From Gammaproteobacteria bacterium (GTDB lineage: Bacteria > Pseudomonadota > Gammaproteobacteria > Pseudomonadales > Pseudohongiellaceae): a stretch of DNA of 58,464 nucleotides. The DNA lies in NCBI GenBank assembly GCA_009844085.1, contig VYCF01000060.1:1-58464 (forward strand), given 5' to 3'. A model generated the notes under the pieces. That model saw only the letters and a program-made list of their open reading frames with translations, was not told the DNA's origin and made no database searches. Below are positions 16,781 through 26,196 of this stretch, piece by piece. The position numbers were made by a program, and so were the translations under genes. How positions within the stretch are numbered: the stretch's first letter is position 1; each line of letters starts with the position of its first letter.

Positions 16781-18355
16781 ATGCGAATCCTGAGTTCTCG
16801 CCGCCGTGTTTCACGGCGGCAATTTCTTGCCCATTCAACCCGCCTGTACGCGGCGCTGGCCCTTGGCGCCCTGCCGGCGCTGGCTCATGGCGCCGCTCGC
16901 CGGGTCAACAGTCTGCCGGAAGATCCCTTCTATCTCGGCGTGGCCTCGGGCGATCCCGGGCCTGATTCGGTGGTCCTCTGGACGCGGCTCGATCCGGCCG
17001 TGCTGCGCCAGGCCGGCCTTGACATGGATGTCCTGCAAATCGACTACGAAGTCTCCGCCGATCCCGGGTTTTCCGATATCGAACGCAGCGGCAGCGTAGC
17101 CGCGGCGCCCGAACTCGGCCATTCCGCCCATGCCGACGTGCGCGGCCTTCGCCCCGGCGCTGAATATTTCTATCGCTGGCGCATCGGCGGCATCGCCAGC
17201 CCGGCCGGTCGTACGCGCACCGCCGCCTCCGGCGCCGACGAAGTCGACCGTTTCCGCTTCGCCTTCGCCTCCTGCCAGCAATACGAACACGGCTACTACA
17301 CCGCCTACCGCCACATGGCCGACGAACGCTTCGATCTTATCGTCCACCTCGGCGACTACATTTACGAAAGTTCCTGGGGCGAGAATCTCGTGCGGCGTCA
17401 CGAAGGACCGGAAATCCAGACCCTGGCGGACTATCGCGCGCGTTACGAAACCTATCGCTCGGACCCGGATCTGCAAGCCGCCCACGCATCGGCGCCCTGG
17501 GCGGTGACCTGGGACGATCACGAGGTAGACAACAACTACGCCGCGATGATCGCCGAAGACGAACAGACTCCGGAACAATTGCTGATTCGCCGCAGCGCCG
17601 CGTATCAGACCTGGTACGAATTCATGCCCGTGCGTCTGCCGGTGGGCCGGCAAGGCCCCGACATGCCGATTCACCGGCGCCTTCGTTTCGGCAAGTTGCT
17701 GGAAATGAGCGTGCTCGACACGCGGCAGTATCGCAGCGATCAGGCCTGCGGAGACGGTCGCCGGCCGAGTTGCGCCGAGCATCAGGACCCGTCTCGCACC
17801 TTGCTTGGCCGGGCGCAGAAACAATGGCTGCTCGACAGTCTCGGCAGCGCCGATGCGCGCTGGAACGTGCTGGCGCAACAGATCATGATGGCCGGCCTGC
17901 GTTCGGTCGGCGACAACGGAGAGCAACTCTGGCCGATGGACATCTGGGACGGCTATCCCTTCGAGCGGCAGGAATTGCTGCAGGCCCTGGCCGATATCGG
18001 CACGCCGAATCCGGTCGTGATCACCGGCGATATCCATTCCCATTGGGCGGCGGAGTTGAAACTCGATTTCGACGATCCGGCGTCAACCGTCGTCGGCACC
18101 GAGTTCGTCGGCTCTTCGATCAGTTCCGGCGGCGACGGTGAGGACAGCAACGATTATGGCGCGGCGCTGCTCGCCAACAACCCGCACGTCAAGTTCTACA
18201 ACTCCCAGCGCGGCTACGTCGCGAACACGATCACGCTGGCGCAATGGCGCGCGGATTTCAAGGTGCTGCCGCTAGTGACCGTTGCGGGAGAGCCGATCGG
18301 CATCCGCCGGTCCTATGTCGTCGAAGACGGGGATCCCCGCTTGCAGGAGGTCTAA
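16781..18355 (+). CDS. phoD: Tat-exported PhoD-family alkaline phosphatase / phosphodiesterase
   Basis: A 524-residue PhoD-type metallophosphatase. The twin-arginine signal SRRQFL (residues 11-16) and hydrophobic stretch end near AHGAA. The N-terminal PhoD domain has FYLGVASGDPGPDSVVLWTR. The catalytic domain has FAFASCQQYEHGYY, HLGDYIYE (metal Asp), TWDDHEVDNNY and ITGDIHSHWAAEL. PhoD enzymes use Fe3+/Ca2+ and release phosphate from organic phosphoesters in the periplasm, which fits the phosphate-uptake block 33 kb away. The ATG at 16781 directly precedes the Tat signal; the upstream in-frame codon at 16745 does not improve it. It converges on modC with 9 bases between. Confidence 0.92.
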   Translation: MRILSSRRRVSRRQFLAHSTRLYAALALGALPALAHGAARRVNSLPEDPFYLGVASGDPGPDSVVLWTRLDPAVLRQAGLDMDVLQIDYEVSADPGFSDIERSGSVAAAPELGHSAHADVRGLRPGAEYFYRWRIGGIASPAGRTRTAASGADEVDRFRFAFASCQQYEHGYYTAYRHMADERFDLIVHLGDYIYESSWGENLVRRHEGPEIQTLADYRARYETYRSDPDLQAAHASAPWAVTWDDHEVDNNYAAMIAEDEQTPEQLLIRRSAAYQTWYEFMPVRLPVGRQGPDMPIHRRLRFGKLLEMSVLDTRQYRSDQACGDGRRPSCAEHQDPSRTLLGRAQKQWLLDSLGSADARWNVLAQQIMMAGLRSVGDNGEQLWPMDIWDGYPFERQELLQALADIGTPNPVVITGDIHSHWAAELKLDFDDPASTVVGTEFVGSSISSGGDGEDSNDYGAALLANNPHVKFYNSQRGYVANTITLAQWRADFKVLPLVTVAGEPIGIRRSYVVEDGDPRLQEV

Positions 18356-18364
18356 ACGTTTCAG

Positions 18365-19435
18365 CTATTGCAGAATTGCCACGGACTTGATTTCGGCGTA
18401 AATCAGGCTCCCCGGGGCCAGTTCGAGCCGCCGGGCGGATTTGCGCGAAACGCGCGACAGCAACCGTGTGTTTTCGCCAATTCGCAGATGCACCATGCAC
18501 ATGGCGGTATCGGGGGTTTCCTCGATCCGTTCCACCGTGGCGTGCAAGCGGTTGAGAATGCTCGAATGCGCTTCTTCCGCGTGACTCAGGCTGATGTCGC
18601 GGGCGAGAATACGCAGCCTCACCAGACCACCCATCGCAACGCCCGGATCGGGAATGAGCATCCGGCCGTCGGCGTATTCCGCTGCCGCGAGATTCCAGTC
18701 CGCTTCGTGGCCGGCGATCGTGGTTTCGAGCACAACGCCACTTTCTCCGGCCGCGTTGACCGGCAGCCGGCGCGACGCCATCAATTCGGTGACCGAGCCT
18801 TGCGCAGCGCATTTTCCATCGTCAAGCACAATGACATGAGCTGCGAGCCGGGCGACTTCGTCGGGCGAGTGCGTCACATAGACGATGGGGCAATCGAGTT
18901 CTTCCGGCAGACGCTGCAGGTAGGGTAGCAGTTCCTGCTTGCGCGCCACATCGAGCGCCGAAAGCGGTTCGTCGAGTAAAAGCAGGCGCGGCTTGCTCAA
19001 AAGCGCCCGGGCCAGTGCTACGCGCTGCCGCTCCCCGCCCGACAATTGCCACGGTAGTTTGTCGAGCAGATGTTCGATGCCGAGCAACTTGACGGCGTCC
19101 GCGGTATCGGCGCCGTCGCCGGGATCCCGGCCATAGTGAAGATTCCGCCGTGCGCTGAGATGGGGCAGCAGGCTGCTGTCCTGGAATACGTAGCCGATGC
19201 GGCGCAGATGCGTCGGCACGAAGCGGTTTTCGTCCTGCCAGACCTCGCCGTCGACCGTAAGCCGCGCGGATTGCGGGCGGTCGAGTCCCGCCAGGCAGCG
19301 CAGCAAGGTTGTCTTGCCCGAGCCGGAGGCGCCGAAAACGCAAGTGATTCCCGTCGCCGGAATTTCCGCGTCCAGATCGAGTTGAAAGCGGCCGCCCGCG
19401 GGCTGCGCCATCATGTAGGAAATATGCGCCTGCAA
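18365..19435 (-). CDS. modC: Molybdate ABC transporter ATP-binding protein ModC
   Basis: 356 residues. ABC domain: Walker A GASGSGKTT (35-43), Q-loop VFQDSSLLPHL, signature LSGGERQR (131-138), Walker B LLLLDEP (151-157) and switch His in VTHSPDE. The C-terminal part from about 290 (ILNRLHATVERIEE..., SLIYAEIKSVAIL) is the TOBE/MOP molybdate-binding domain typical of ModC. It powers molybdate import through ModB, whose gene ends 4 bases upstream. No ModE regulator is present in the window. Confidence 0.93.
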   Translation of the reverse strand: MQAHISYMMAQPAGGRFQLDLDAEIPATGITCVFGASGSGKTTLLRCLAGLDRPQSARLTVDGEVWQDENRFVPTHLRRIGYVFQDSSLLPHLSARRNLHYGRDPGDGADTADAVKLLGIEHLLDKLPWQLSGGERQRVALARALLSKPRLLLLDEPLSALDVARKQELLPYLQRLPEELDCPIVYVTHSPDEVARLAAHVIVLDDGKCAAQGSVTELMASRRLPVNAAGESGVVLETTIAGHEADWNLAAAEYADGRMLIPDPGVAMGGLVRLRILARDISLSHAEEAHSSILNRLHATVERIEETPDTAMCMVHLRIGENTRLLSRVSRKSARRLELAPGSLIYAEIKSVAILQ

Positions 19436-19439
19436 GACT

Positions 19440-20135
19440 CTAGCTTCCGAATCTCATGGCGGGGATCGCCCGGCGCCCGAGCGAGCCGTACACGATCAGC
19501 AGCACGAGGAAGGAGAAAACGACCATGGAGCCCGCCAGCCAGTGCGCCTCGCCGAATTGCAGCGCCTCGACCTGTTCGTAAATCTGCACCGAAACCACCC
19601 GGGTCTCGCCGGGGATATTCCCGCCGATCATGAGGACGACGCCGAATTCGCCGACGGTATGGGCGAAACCGAGAATCGAGCCGCTGATGAATCCGGGCCG
19701 CGCGAGTGGGATGGCAACGGTGAAGAATCGCCGCCAGGGACCCGCGCCGAATGTCGCCGCGACTTCAAGCGGACCGTCGCCCATGGCGTGAAAGGCGTTC
19801 TGGATCGGCTGTACGACGAAGGGCAGGGAGTAGAGGATCGACCCGATGACCAGGCCTTCGAAGGTAAACGCAAGACTGCCCAGCCCGAGCGCCCCGGTCA
19901 GTTGGCCGATCGGACCGGCGGGAGCCAGGGCAAGCAGCAGATAGAAACCGAGCACCGTGGGGGGCAGCACGAGCGGCAGGGCGACGATGGCGGCCACCGG
20001 GCCGCGCAGCCAGGAATGCGTACGCGCAAGCCACCACGCCAGCGGCGTGCCGATCAGCAGCAGGAGCAAGGTCGCGGTCGTGGCCAGCCGCAAGGTCAGC
20101 CAGATGGCTTGCAGGTTTTCCGGCGAGAACATCAT
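19440..20135 (-). CDS. modB: Molybdate ABC transporter permease ModB
   Basis: A 231-residue permease with about five transmembrane helices. The ModB-type cytoplasmic loop TVGEFGVVLMIGGNIPGETR, which docks on ModC, is visible in the second half, together with LPLVLPPTVLGFYLL near the start. The ATG overlaps the modA stop (ATGA, 20135-20132), so translation is probably coupled. The length is normal for the family. Confidence 0.93.
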   Translation of the reverse strand: MMFSPENLQAIWLTLRLATTATLLLLLIGTPLAWWLARTHSWLRGPVAAIVALPLVLPPTVLGFYLLLALAPAGPIGQLTGALGLGSLAFTFEGLVIGSILYSLPFVVQPIQNAFHAMGDGPLEVAATFGAGPWRRFFTVAIPLARPGFISGSILGFAHTVGEFGVVLMIGGNIPGETRVVSVQIYEQVEALQFGEAHWLAGSMVVFSFLVLLIVYGSLGRRAIPAMRFGS

Positions 20136-20914
20136 GGTTCGGCGGCGTCCATGGTATAGCCGAAACTGTAGATGATACGGCGCGCCTCGGGGCCGCGCAG
20201 AAACTCCAGAAAGGCGCTGGCTGCGGCATTCTCCTCGGTCAGCAGCACGGCATATTGGCGAATCGGCGAATGCAGTTCCGCCGGCACGAGCCAGCCCGAG
20301 CCCTGCTCGATGACGCCGTTCCTCCCCACCTGCGACAGCGCGACGAATCCGAGCGGCGCATTGCCCGTGGCGACGAACTGGTAAGCCTGTGAAATGTTCT
20401 CGCCCATGATCAGGCTGTCGGCGAGTTGATCGTCCAGGCCGAGATTGTCGATCGCTTCCCGGGCGGCGAGACCGTAAGGCGCGAGCCTCGGATTCGCCAG
20501 GGCGATCTTGCCGCCGGCGTTCGCGGTCAACGATTCGCTGCCGATTTCGAGCGAAGGCTCGGCCGTCCAGAGCACGAGGCGCCCGATCGCATAGGCCCGC
20601 AAGCTGTCCGCCGCGGCAAGTCCTTCCTCGGCCAGCAACTGCGGTTTTTCCAGGTCCGCGGAAAGGAAGGCGTCGAACGGCGCACCGTTTTGCACCTGGG
20701 CGTAAAACCTCGCCGAAGAGCCAAAGACAAGTTCTATTTCATGCGGTTGCAGCAATTCGAATTGTTCGACGAGCATTTCCGCCGGACTTGAAAAATTCGC
20801 CGCGACCGCGACCCGGGCCTCGTCGGCAAGCGCCGGCGCAACGCACCAGGCGAGCAGGATCCAAAGTGAAAGTATGCGAGTAATCATTTGTGAATGGCGC
20901 TTCAGCAACGACAT
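20132..20914 (-). CDS. modA: Molybdate-binding periplasmic protein ModA
   Basis: Up to 260 residues, with a signal peptide ending at ALADEA. The mature protein has ModA features: VAVAANFSSPAEML, LVFGSSARFYAQVQNGAPFDAFLSAD (oxyanion-contact serines) and the GRLVLW and FLEFLRGPEAR segments. It binds molybdate or tungstate and hands it to ModBC. The first codon is ATG 20914; ATG 20887 (MITRIL) gives a shorter signal peptide, and neither has a clear ribosome-binding site. It is first in the modABC operon, 49 bases after the amidotransferase gene. Selenium- and molybdenum-dependent enzymes often co-occur, but no molybdoenzyme is encoded here. Confidence 0.92.
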   Translation of the reverse strand: MSLLKRHSQMITRILSLWILLAWCVAPALADEARVAVAANFSSPAEMLVEQFELLQPHEIELVFGSSARFYAQVQNGAPFDAFLSADLEKPQLLAEEGLAAADSLRAYAIGRLVLWTAEPSLEIGSESLTANAGGKIALANPRLAPYGLAAREAIDNLGLDDQLADSLIMGENISQAYQFVATGNAPLGFVALSQVGRNGVIEQGSGWLVPAELHSPIRQYAVLLTEENAAASAFLEFLRGPEARRIIYSFGYTMDAAEP

Positions 20915-20963
20915 TTATAACCCGCGAGCTTTGCGGGGAGCAATAATCGGGCGGATAAGCGCT

Positions 20964-21710
20964 TCAGGCCTGAAACGGTTGCCCGTAGCGGGCAACGAAT
21001 CGGCGCAGGATTTCATGCGCCTCGGGCGTGTGTTCGGCGCGGATGCGGCTGGAGAGGGCCTCGGCGGTTTCGGGCGGGAAGTAGCCATGATGCTTGTACG
21101 CGTTGATGCGCACGTCGAATCCCTCGAAATCGCCCTCGGGATGAAACTGGGTGGCGTAGACATTGCTGCCGACGCGGAACATCTGCACCGGGCACAAACC
21201 GCCGCTTGCCAGCAGGGTGCTGCCCGGAGGCGTCTCGTCGCAGGCTTCCTTGTGTCCGACCAGAACCCGGATTACGGAAGGCATTCCGGCCAGCAGCGGA
21301 TCCTCGCGTCCGGCTTCGGTAATCTCGATATCGATTCCACCGACGTCCTCGCCGAATTTTCCGGAAATTCCGGCGCCGAGATGATTGCCGAGCAAGCCGT
21401 TACCCGAACAACAGCCGAGAAACGGAAAATCGCGTTCGATAACTTCATCGAGCAATCGGCGGAAAAAGTCCTCGATGGCGACCTGCAATTCCGACTTCCG
21501 GTCTGCCGGCGTACTCAGGTCAAAGGGGCTGCCTCCGACGATAATGGCACAATGGTCGCCAAGACTTACCTCCGGATTCGGCTCCCTTTCGAGACGGATG
21601 CGGCGGACGCCCGATGGATCGATTTGTCCGTACTCGCAGATCTTCCGCAACTCACTGTCCGCGGTGTCGTCCTCGGGTCGAAGTTGCAAAATCAGGAAGG
21701 GTTTGGTCAT
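20964..21710 (-). CDS. Class I glutamine amidotransferase (GMP synthase-like)
   Basis: A 248-residue stand-alone class I glutamine amidotransferase domain. The nucleophile elbow is FLGCCSGNGLLG, with C101 as the likely catalytic cysteine; H190 and E192 (QFHPEGD) complete the triad. Such free-standing proteins deliver ammonia or act as gamma-glutamyl hydrolases, and many are annotated as 'GMP synthase-like'. The ATG at 21710 (MTKPFLIL) is preferred over the in-frame codon at 21725. It lies upstream of modABC on the same strand and could share the transcript. The synthetase partner or substrate is unknown. Confidence 0.82.
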   Translation of the reverse strand: MTKPFLILQLRPEDDTADSELRKICEYGQIDPSGVRRIRLEREPNPEVSLGDHCAIIVGGSPFDLSTPADRKSELQVAIEDFFRRLLDEVIERDFPFLGCCSGNGLLGNHLGAGISGKFGEDVGGIDIEITEAGREDPLLAGMPSVIRVLVGHKEACDETPPGSTLLASGGLCPVQMFRVGSNVYATQFHPEGDFEGFDVRINAYKHHGYFPPETAEALSSRIRAEHTPEAHEILRRFVARYGQPFQA

Positions 21711-21817
21711 TGTCCAGGCCACCAAGTTTCCAACAGCGGCATTCTGTTAGTTTTTCGCCCAGAGTCAACCCGAATTCACGAGACATCCATCGCGCTCGGT
21801 GGCAACCCCGAGGCTGG

Positions 21818-23011
21818 ATGAATTATCATTCCGCCATGTTTCGGTTTGTCCCCCTGATTTTCATCCTGCTGCTGCCATTGTCGGTTCACGCGCAGCAGCA
21901 GACGTTTGCCGAGTGGCTGGACGAATTGCGGGCCGAGGCCCTTGCGCTTGGCATCAGCGTCGAGACGCTGACTGCGCTCAATGGCATCGCGCCACTCGAG
22001 CGCGTGCTGGAACTCGACGGTTCCCAGCCCGAGTTCGTACAGACGTTCACGCGCTATATCGAATTGCGCGTGACGCCCAACCAGATCGCCCGCGGCCAGG
22101 CGCTCCTGCGCGAACATGCGGAATTGCTCGCCGACGTGCAGGCGCGCTATGGAATCCAGCCGCATTACCTCGTCGCCTTCTGGGCGATCGAGAGCAATTT
22201 CGGCAGCGCCACGGGGGGATTTTCGGTGCTCGAGGCGCTTGCCACGCTGGCCTACGACCCGCGCCGGGCCGAGTTCTTCCGGGAACAGTTGCTGACGGCG
22301 CTGCAGATCATCGACGACGGCCATATTCCGCCTGAACGCATGACCGGCTCCTGGGCAGGCGCCATGGGTCAATTGCAGTTCCTGCCGACAGTGTTCAGAA
22401 ACTACGCCGTCGACGGCGACGGCGACGACCGCGCCGATATCTGGAACAGCCTGCCCGACGTGTTCTATTCAGCCGCCAATTTCATCAGCCAGTCGGGCTG
22501 GCGCGGCGACGAGCGCTGGGGCAGGGAAGTCCTGCTGCCCGAGGATTTCGATTATTCGCTCGTCGGCACGCGCAATCTGAAGCCGCTTGCCGAGTGGCGC
22601 GAAATGGGACTGCGCACGATTTCCGGTGATCCGATTCCGGTGGCCGACATGCGGGCGGCGGTGGCATTGCCCGCGGGAGCGGCAGGACCGGCATTCCTGA
22701 CGTACAACAACTTCCGCGTGACCATGTTGTACAACCCGTCGGTTTTCTACGCGATCACCGTGGGCTATCTCGCAGACCGCTTTACCGGCAGTCCGCCCAT
22801 CGCGCACATGCCCGTGAACGAAACCGCGCTGAGCCGGGTACAGGTCGAGGAACTGCAGGTATTGCTCAACAGCCGCGGATTCGACTCCGGCGAACCCGAC
22901 GGCCGCGTCGGATCCCGAACCCGGGCCGCCATCCGTGCGTATCAATCGGAACAAGGCCTGATTCCCGACGGCCATGCCTCGATGGACCTGCTCGACAGGT
23001 TGCGCGATTGA
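21818..23011 (+). CDS. mltB: Lytic murein transglycosylase (MltB family) with peptidoglycan-binding domain
   Basis: A 397-residue exported enzyme: signal peptide to about residue 25 (..SVHAQ), then the MltB catalytic domain with the general acid E125 in LVAFWAIESNFGSATGGF, plus SWAGAMGQLQFLPT and DGDGDDRADIWNS. A C-terminal PG_binding_1 domain covers about 340-397 (QVEELQVLLNSRGFDSGEPDG). It cleaves glycan strands to 1,6-anhydro-muropeptides. The ATG at 21818 follows GAGG; ATG 21836 is an alternative, and the frame upstream to 21614 is non-homologous. The family name is certain; the exact paralogue (mltB versus another soluble type) is less so. Its stop overlaps the ctaA start. Confidence 0.88.
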   Translation: MNYHSAMFRFVPLIFILLLPLSVHAQQQTFAEWLDELRAEALALGISVETLTALNGIAPLERVLELDGSQPEFVQTFTRYIELRVTPNQIARGQALLREHAELLADVQARYGIQPHYLVAFWAIESNFGSATGGFSVLEALATLAYDPRRAEFFREQLLTALQIIDDGHIPPERMTGSWAGAMGQLQFLPTVFRNYAVDGDGDDRADIWNSLPDVFYSAANFISQSGWRGDERWGREVLLPEDFDYSLVGTRNLKPLAEWREMGLRTISGDPIPVADMRAAVALPAGAAGPAFLTYNNFRVTMLYNPSVFYAITVGYLADRFTGSPPIAHMPVNETALSRVQVEELQVLLNSRGFDSGEPDGRVGSRTRAAIRAYQSEQGLIPDGHASMDLLDRLRD

Positions 23012-24015
23012 ATCAGGCCTATTCCGAATCGGCCTTGCGCAATTACCGCCGCGTGGCCCTGATCACCATCGCCGCGGTGTATATCCTCATCCTCGTGGGC
23101 GCCACGGTACGCGCATCCGGGGCCGGCATGGGCTGTCCCGACTGGCCCACCTGTTTCGGGCGCTGGATTCCGCCGACAAGCGAAGCGCAATTGCCGGCGA
23201 ACTACCAGGAGATTTACGCCGACCTGGGCTATGCCGAGACCCGCTTCAACGTGGTCAAGACCTGGACCGAATATCTCAATCGCCTGACCGGCGTCGCCAT
23301 CGGCCTGCTGATCCTGCTGACCGCTATCTATTCCTGGTCCTGCCGCCGATACGACCGCTGGATTCCACTGGCCTCGATCACCGCCTTCGTGATGGTGGCG
23401 ATCCAGGGCTGGCTCGGCGCGCGCGTGGTCGGCTCCAACCTGCAACCCGGCATCATCACGATTCACATGCTGATGGCGCTGGCGATCGTCGGCGTATTGC
23501 TGTTCGGCTTTTTCCGCTCAAATCGCGAAATCATGGCCCGCCAGCCGATCGGCGGCATCGATCCGCGATTCGCCCTGTGGCTCTACGTCGTGCTCGGCTG
23601 CACCGTGTTGCAGGTGACTCTCGGCACCCAGGTGCGCGAGATGACCGACTTCATCAGCCGCATGCAAGGCGAGGAAATGCGTTCGAGCTGGATCCAGGCC
23701 ATGCCCTGGTTTTTCTATGTACATCGCAGCTTTTCCGCTTTCGTGCTGCTGGCCAACGGCTGGCTGTTGTATCTGCTCGCGCGGTCGCTGGGCTGGGAGC
23801 ACGTCCTGACGCGGCTGACCGCGGTCATGCTGGCGGTGGTCTGCGCGGCGATTCTCTCCGGGGCCACGCTCGGTCACCTGGGCATGCCGGCTTTCGTCCA
23901 GCCCGCGCATCTGCTTGCCGCGTCGCTGCTTTTCGGATTGCAATTCCTGATCTGGATGGGCTATCGTCAAGGATGCCTGTTGATTTCCCACGGGAGTGAC
24001 GGCCATCAAATCTGA
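23008..24015 (+). CDS. ctaA: Heme A synthase (COX15/CtaA)
   Basis: A 335-residue polytopic membrane protein with about eight helices. Two-fold repeated heme-binding regions are visible: GMGCPDWPTCFGRWIPP after helix 1, WTEYLNRLTG, IITIHMLMAL (His), then VHRSFSAFVLL (His) and FVQPAHLLAAS (His). It oxidises heme O to heme A for aa3-type cytochrome oxidase, so the host respires aerobically. The start is a TTG at 23008 overlapping the mltB TGA (TTGA), with no nearby ATG, which suggests translational coupling. The oxidase and heme O synthase genes are not in the window. Confidence 0.9.
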   Translation: MNQAYSESALRNYRRVALITIAAVYILILVGATVRASGAGMGCPDWPTCFGRWIPPTSEAQLPANYQEIYADLGYAETRFNVVKTWTEYLNRLTGVAIGLLILLTAIYSWSCRRYDRWIPLASITAFVMVAIQGWLGARVVGSNLQPGIITIHMLMALAIVGVLLFGFFRSNREIMARQPIGGIDPRFALWLYVVLGCTVLQVTLGTQVREMTDFISRMQGEEMRSSWIQAMPWFFYVHRSFSAFVLLANGWLLYLLARSLGWEHVLTRLTAVMLAVVCAAILSGATLGHLGMPAFVQPAHLLAASLLFGLQFLIWMGYRQGCLLISHGSDGHQI

Positions 24016-26188
24016 CCCTGTTCGCGGCGCCGTCTCGGCGCTTTTCTTTTTTCTGCTTTCCGCCGGCTCGGCAGTGGGCCAGGACGATGGGGCGGACAGC
24101 GGGGAAGAAAGCACCGTCAATTACCCCGCGGCCTATTTCAGCCAGTTCAACCCGGTTTCAGTCGACGACATGCTGTCCCGGATTCCGGGCATCAATCTCG
24201 TGCTCGACGCAAGCCGCGGCGGTTTCTCGAGCTTCAACCAGCAGGACCGGGGGCTCGGCGGCAGTTCCCAGATCCTCATCGACGGCAAACGCCTCGCCGG
24301 CAAGGTCAACGAGGCGCGCGAGCAACTGGCGCGCATAGCCGCGGAGGAAGTCGAATACATTGAGATCATTCGCGGCACTTCCAGCGGCCTCGACGTGCAG
24401 AACGTCGGCCAGGTAGTCAATATCGTGCTCAAGAGCGCGGCCGCGCGTTCGAGCATCGCCGCCCAGGCGGGGATGCAGCGCTATCGCGACGGCAACGTGG
24501 AACCGGAAGCGACGGTTTCGCTCACCGGCCAGCGCGAAAACCTGAACTACCTGGTCAGCTTGAGTTCGCAAAGCTCTTACCGCGCCGAGGAAAGCCTCGA
24601 AGTCAGCACCAATGGCAACGGCGCCCTGAACGAAATCATCACTTTCGACCGGGTCGCGGATCAGAATGCCTACCGCTTCAATTCCAATCTGACCTACGAT
24701 CTCGGCAGCGCCGACCGCATCGCCCTGAATGCCCTCTACAACCGTAACAACTCCCCGAACTCGCCGTTTGGCGGCATCGCGGATTACAAGCTGTTGCGCA
24801 GTATCACGGATTACAACGGGGTTGCTCCAATGACTACCTGGGAGCGGGAAGTCGTGCCCGCGACTCAGTCCAACTGGGAAATCGGCGGCGATTTCGAACA
24901 CATTTTCCTCGATGGCTCGCGCTACAAGATACTGTTCATCGTCAATGACCGCGATAACGAGACCCTGCGCGAGCGCTGGGAGTTCGACGCGCCCGGCGAG
25001 GAGGAGCGCAAGAATCTATATCTCCATAACGCCAGCAGCTACCAGGAGAAAATCGTGCGCACGTCCTACACCTGGAGTTTCGGCGAAGGGCAGGGACTCG
25101 AACTCGGCGTCGAAGGCGCGCGCACCACGCAGGATACTTCGCTGAGGCTCGGCCGCCCCCTGAACGGACCGGCCGACCCGGAAGTCGGCGGGCTGGTGCG
25201 GGTGCCGGTGGGCAATGCGGTTTCCACGGTCGAGGAAGGCCGCGTTGAGGCCTTCGCGGTGCATAACTGGCGGCTGAATCCGCGCATGCGGCTCGAATCT
25301 TCTCTCATCGGCGAGTTTTCCGAGATTTCCCAGAGCGGCGACGTGTACAACTCCAGGGATTTCCAGTTTCTCAAGCCGAAAGTCGATTTGCGCTACGACA
25401 TCAGTCCGGCGCTGCAATTGCAGGCTTCGATCGAGAAAGTCGTTTCCCAACTCAGCTTCGCCGATTTTTCCGCCAACACCAATCAGCGCGACGAAGACCA
25501 GGACACCATCGCGGGCAATCCGGAACTCGAACAGGAACAGATCTGGCAATACAGCGCGAACCTCGATTACCGGCTGCCGAACGACGGCGGCGTGCTCAGT
25601 TCGCGCTTGTTCTATTACGACGTCGAGAACTCGATCGGTCGCATCGAGTTGTTCACTCCCGGCCCGCAACTGGCCGCGACCAACGGTAACGTCGGTGACG
25701 GCGGTGTGCTCGGATTCAACTTCGACGCCAGTGTGCGCTTCGGCTTTCTCGGCCTGCCCCAGGCGCTGGCGACTTTCGGGCTACTGTTGCAGGACTCGGC
25801 CATCGACGACCCCCTGATCGGCTTCGAACGAAAGGTCGTGCCCTATGACCGCGGCAGCTTTCGCCTCGGCTTCCGCCACGACGTTTCCAGCCTTGGGCTG
25901 AATTACGGTTTCGATTATCGCGACCGCATCGACGGCAATCGCACGCTGTTCGATATCGACAATGTGCTTTACCTCAACTCGCAAAGCGATCTGACGGTTT
26001 TCGTCGAAAAAAGCGGCATTGCCGGATTGACTTTCCGCCTGGAAGCGCGGAATTTGCGCGATCACGTCGAACGGCGCACGCGCTTCCGCTATTTCGGCTA
26101 TTTACGCAACCAGATGTTGCGCGAGACCGAGAATTTCGCCGTCACTCCCGGATTGCAATTCGCCTTTTCGGTGCGCGGCAACTTCTGA
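23996..26188 (+). CDS. TonB-dependent receptor (730 aa)
   Basis: An outer-membrane receptor. The signal peptide ends around AVGQDD. The plug domain (about 45-155) includes VSVDDMLSRIPGINLVLD, SSQILIDGKRLAG and VEYIEIIRGTSSGL. It is followed by a barrel ending in aromatic strands with terminal Phe. No STN signalling domain is present. The start is GTG 23996, inside the ctaA 3' end (20-base overlap). The ligand is unknown; proximity to ctaA does not prove heme uptake. The receptor is shorter than the second TonB receptor in the window and is not closely similar to it. Confidence 0.87.
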   Translation: MTAIKSDPVRGAVSALFFFLLSAGSAVGQDDGADSGEESTVNYPAAYFSQFNPVSVDDMLSRIPGINLVLDASRGGFSSFNQQDRGLGGSSQILIDGKRLAGKVNEAREQLARIAAEEVEYIEIIRGTSSGLDVQNVGQVVNIVLKSAAARSSIAAQAGMQRYRDGNVEPEATVSLTGQRENLNYLVSLSSQSSYRAEESLEVSTNGNGALNEIITFDRVADQNAYRFNSNLTYDLGSADRIALNALYNRNNSPNSPFGGIADYKLLRSITDYNGVAPMTTWEREVVPATQSNWEIGGDFEHIFLDGSRYKILFIVNDRDNETLRERWEFDAPGEEERKNLYLHNASSYQEKIVRTSYTWSFGEGQGLELGVEGARTTQDTSLRLGRPLNGPADPEVGGLVRVPVGNAVSTVEEGRVEAFAVHNWRLNPRMRLESSLIGEFSEISQSGDVYNSRDFQFLKPKVDLRYDISPALQLQASIEKVVSQLSFADFSANTNQRDEDQDTIAGNPELEQEQIWQYSANLDYRLPNDGGVLSSRLFYYDVENSIGRIELFTPGPQLAATNGNVGDGGVLGFNFDASVRFGFLGLPQALATFGLLLQDSAIDDPLIGFERKVVPYDRGSFRLGFRHDVSSLGLNYGFDYRDRIDGNRTLFDIDNVLYLNSQSDLTVFVEKSGIAGLTFRLEARNLRDHVERRTRFRYFGYLRNQMLRETENFAVTPGLQFAFSVRGNF

Positions 26189-26196
26189 CCGCCCGA

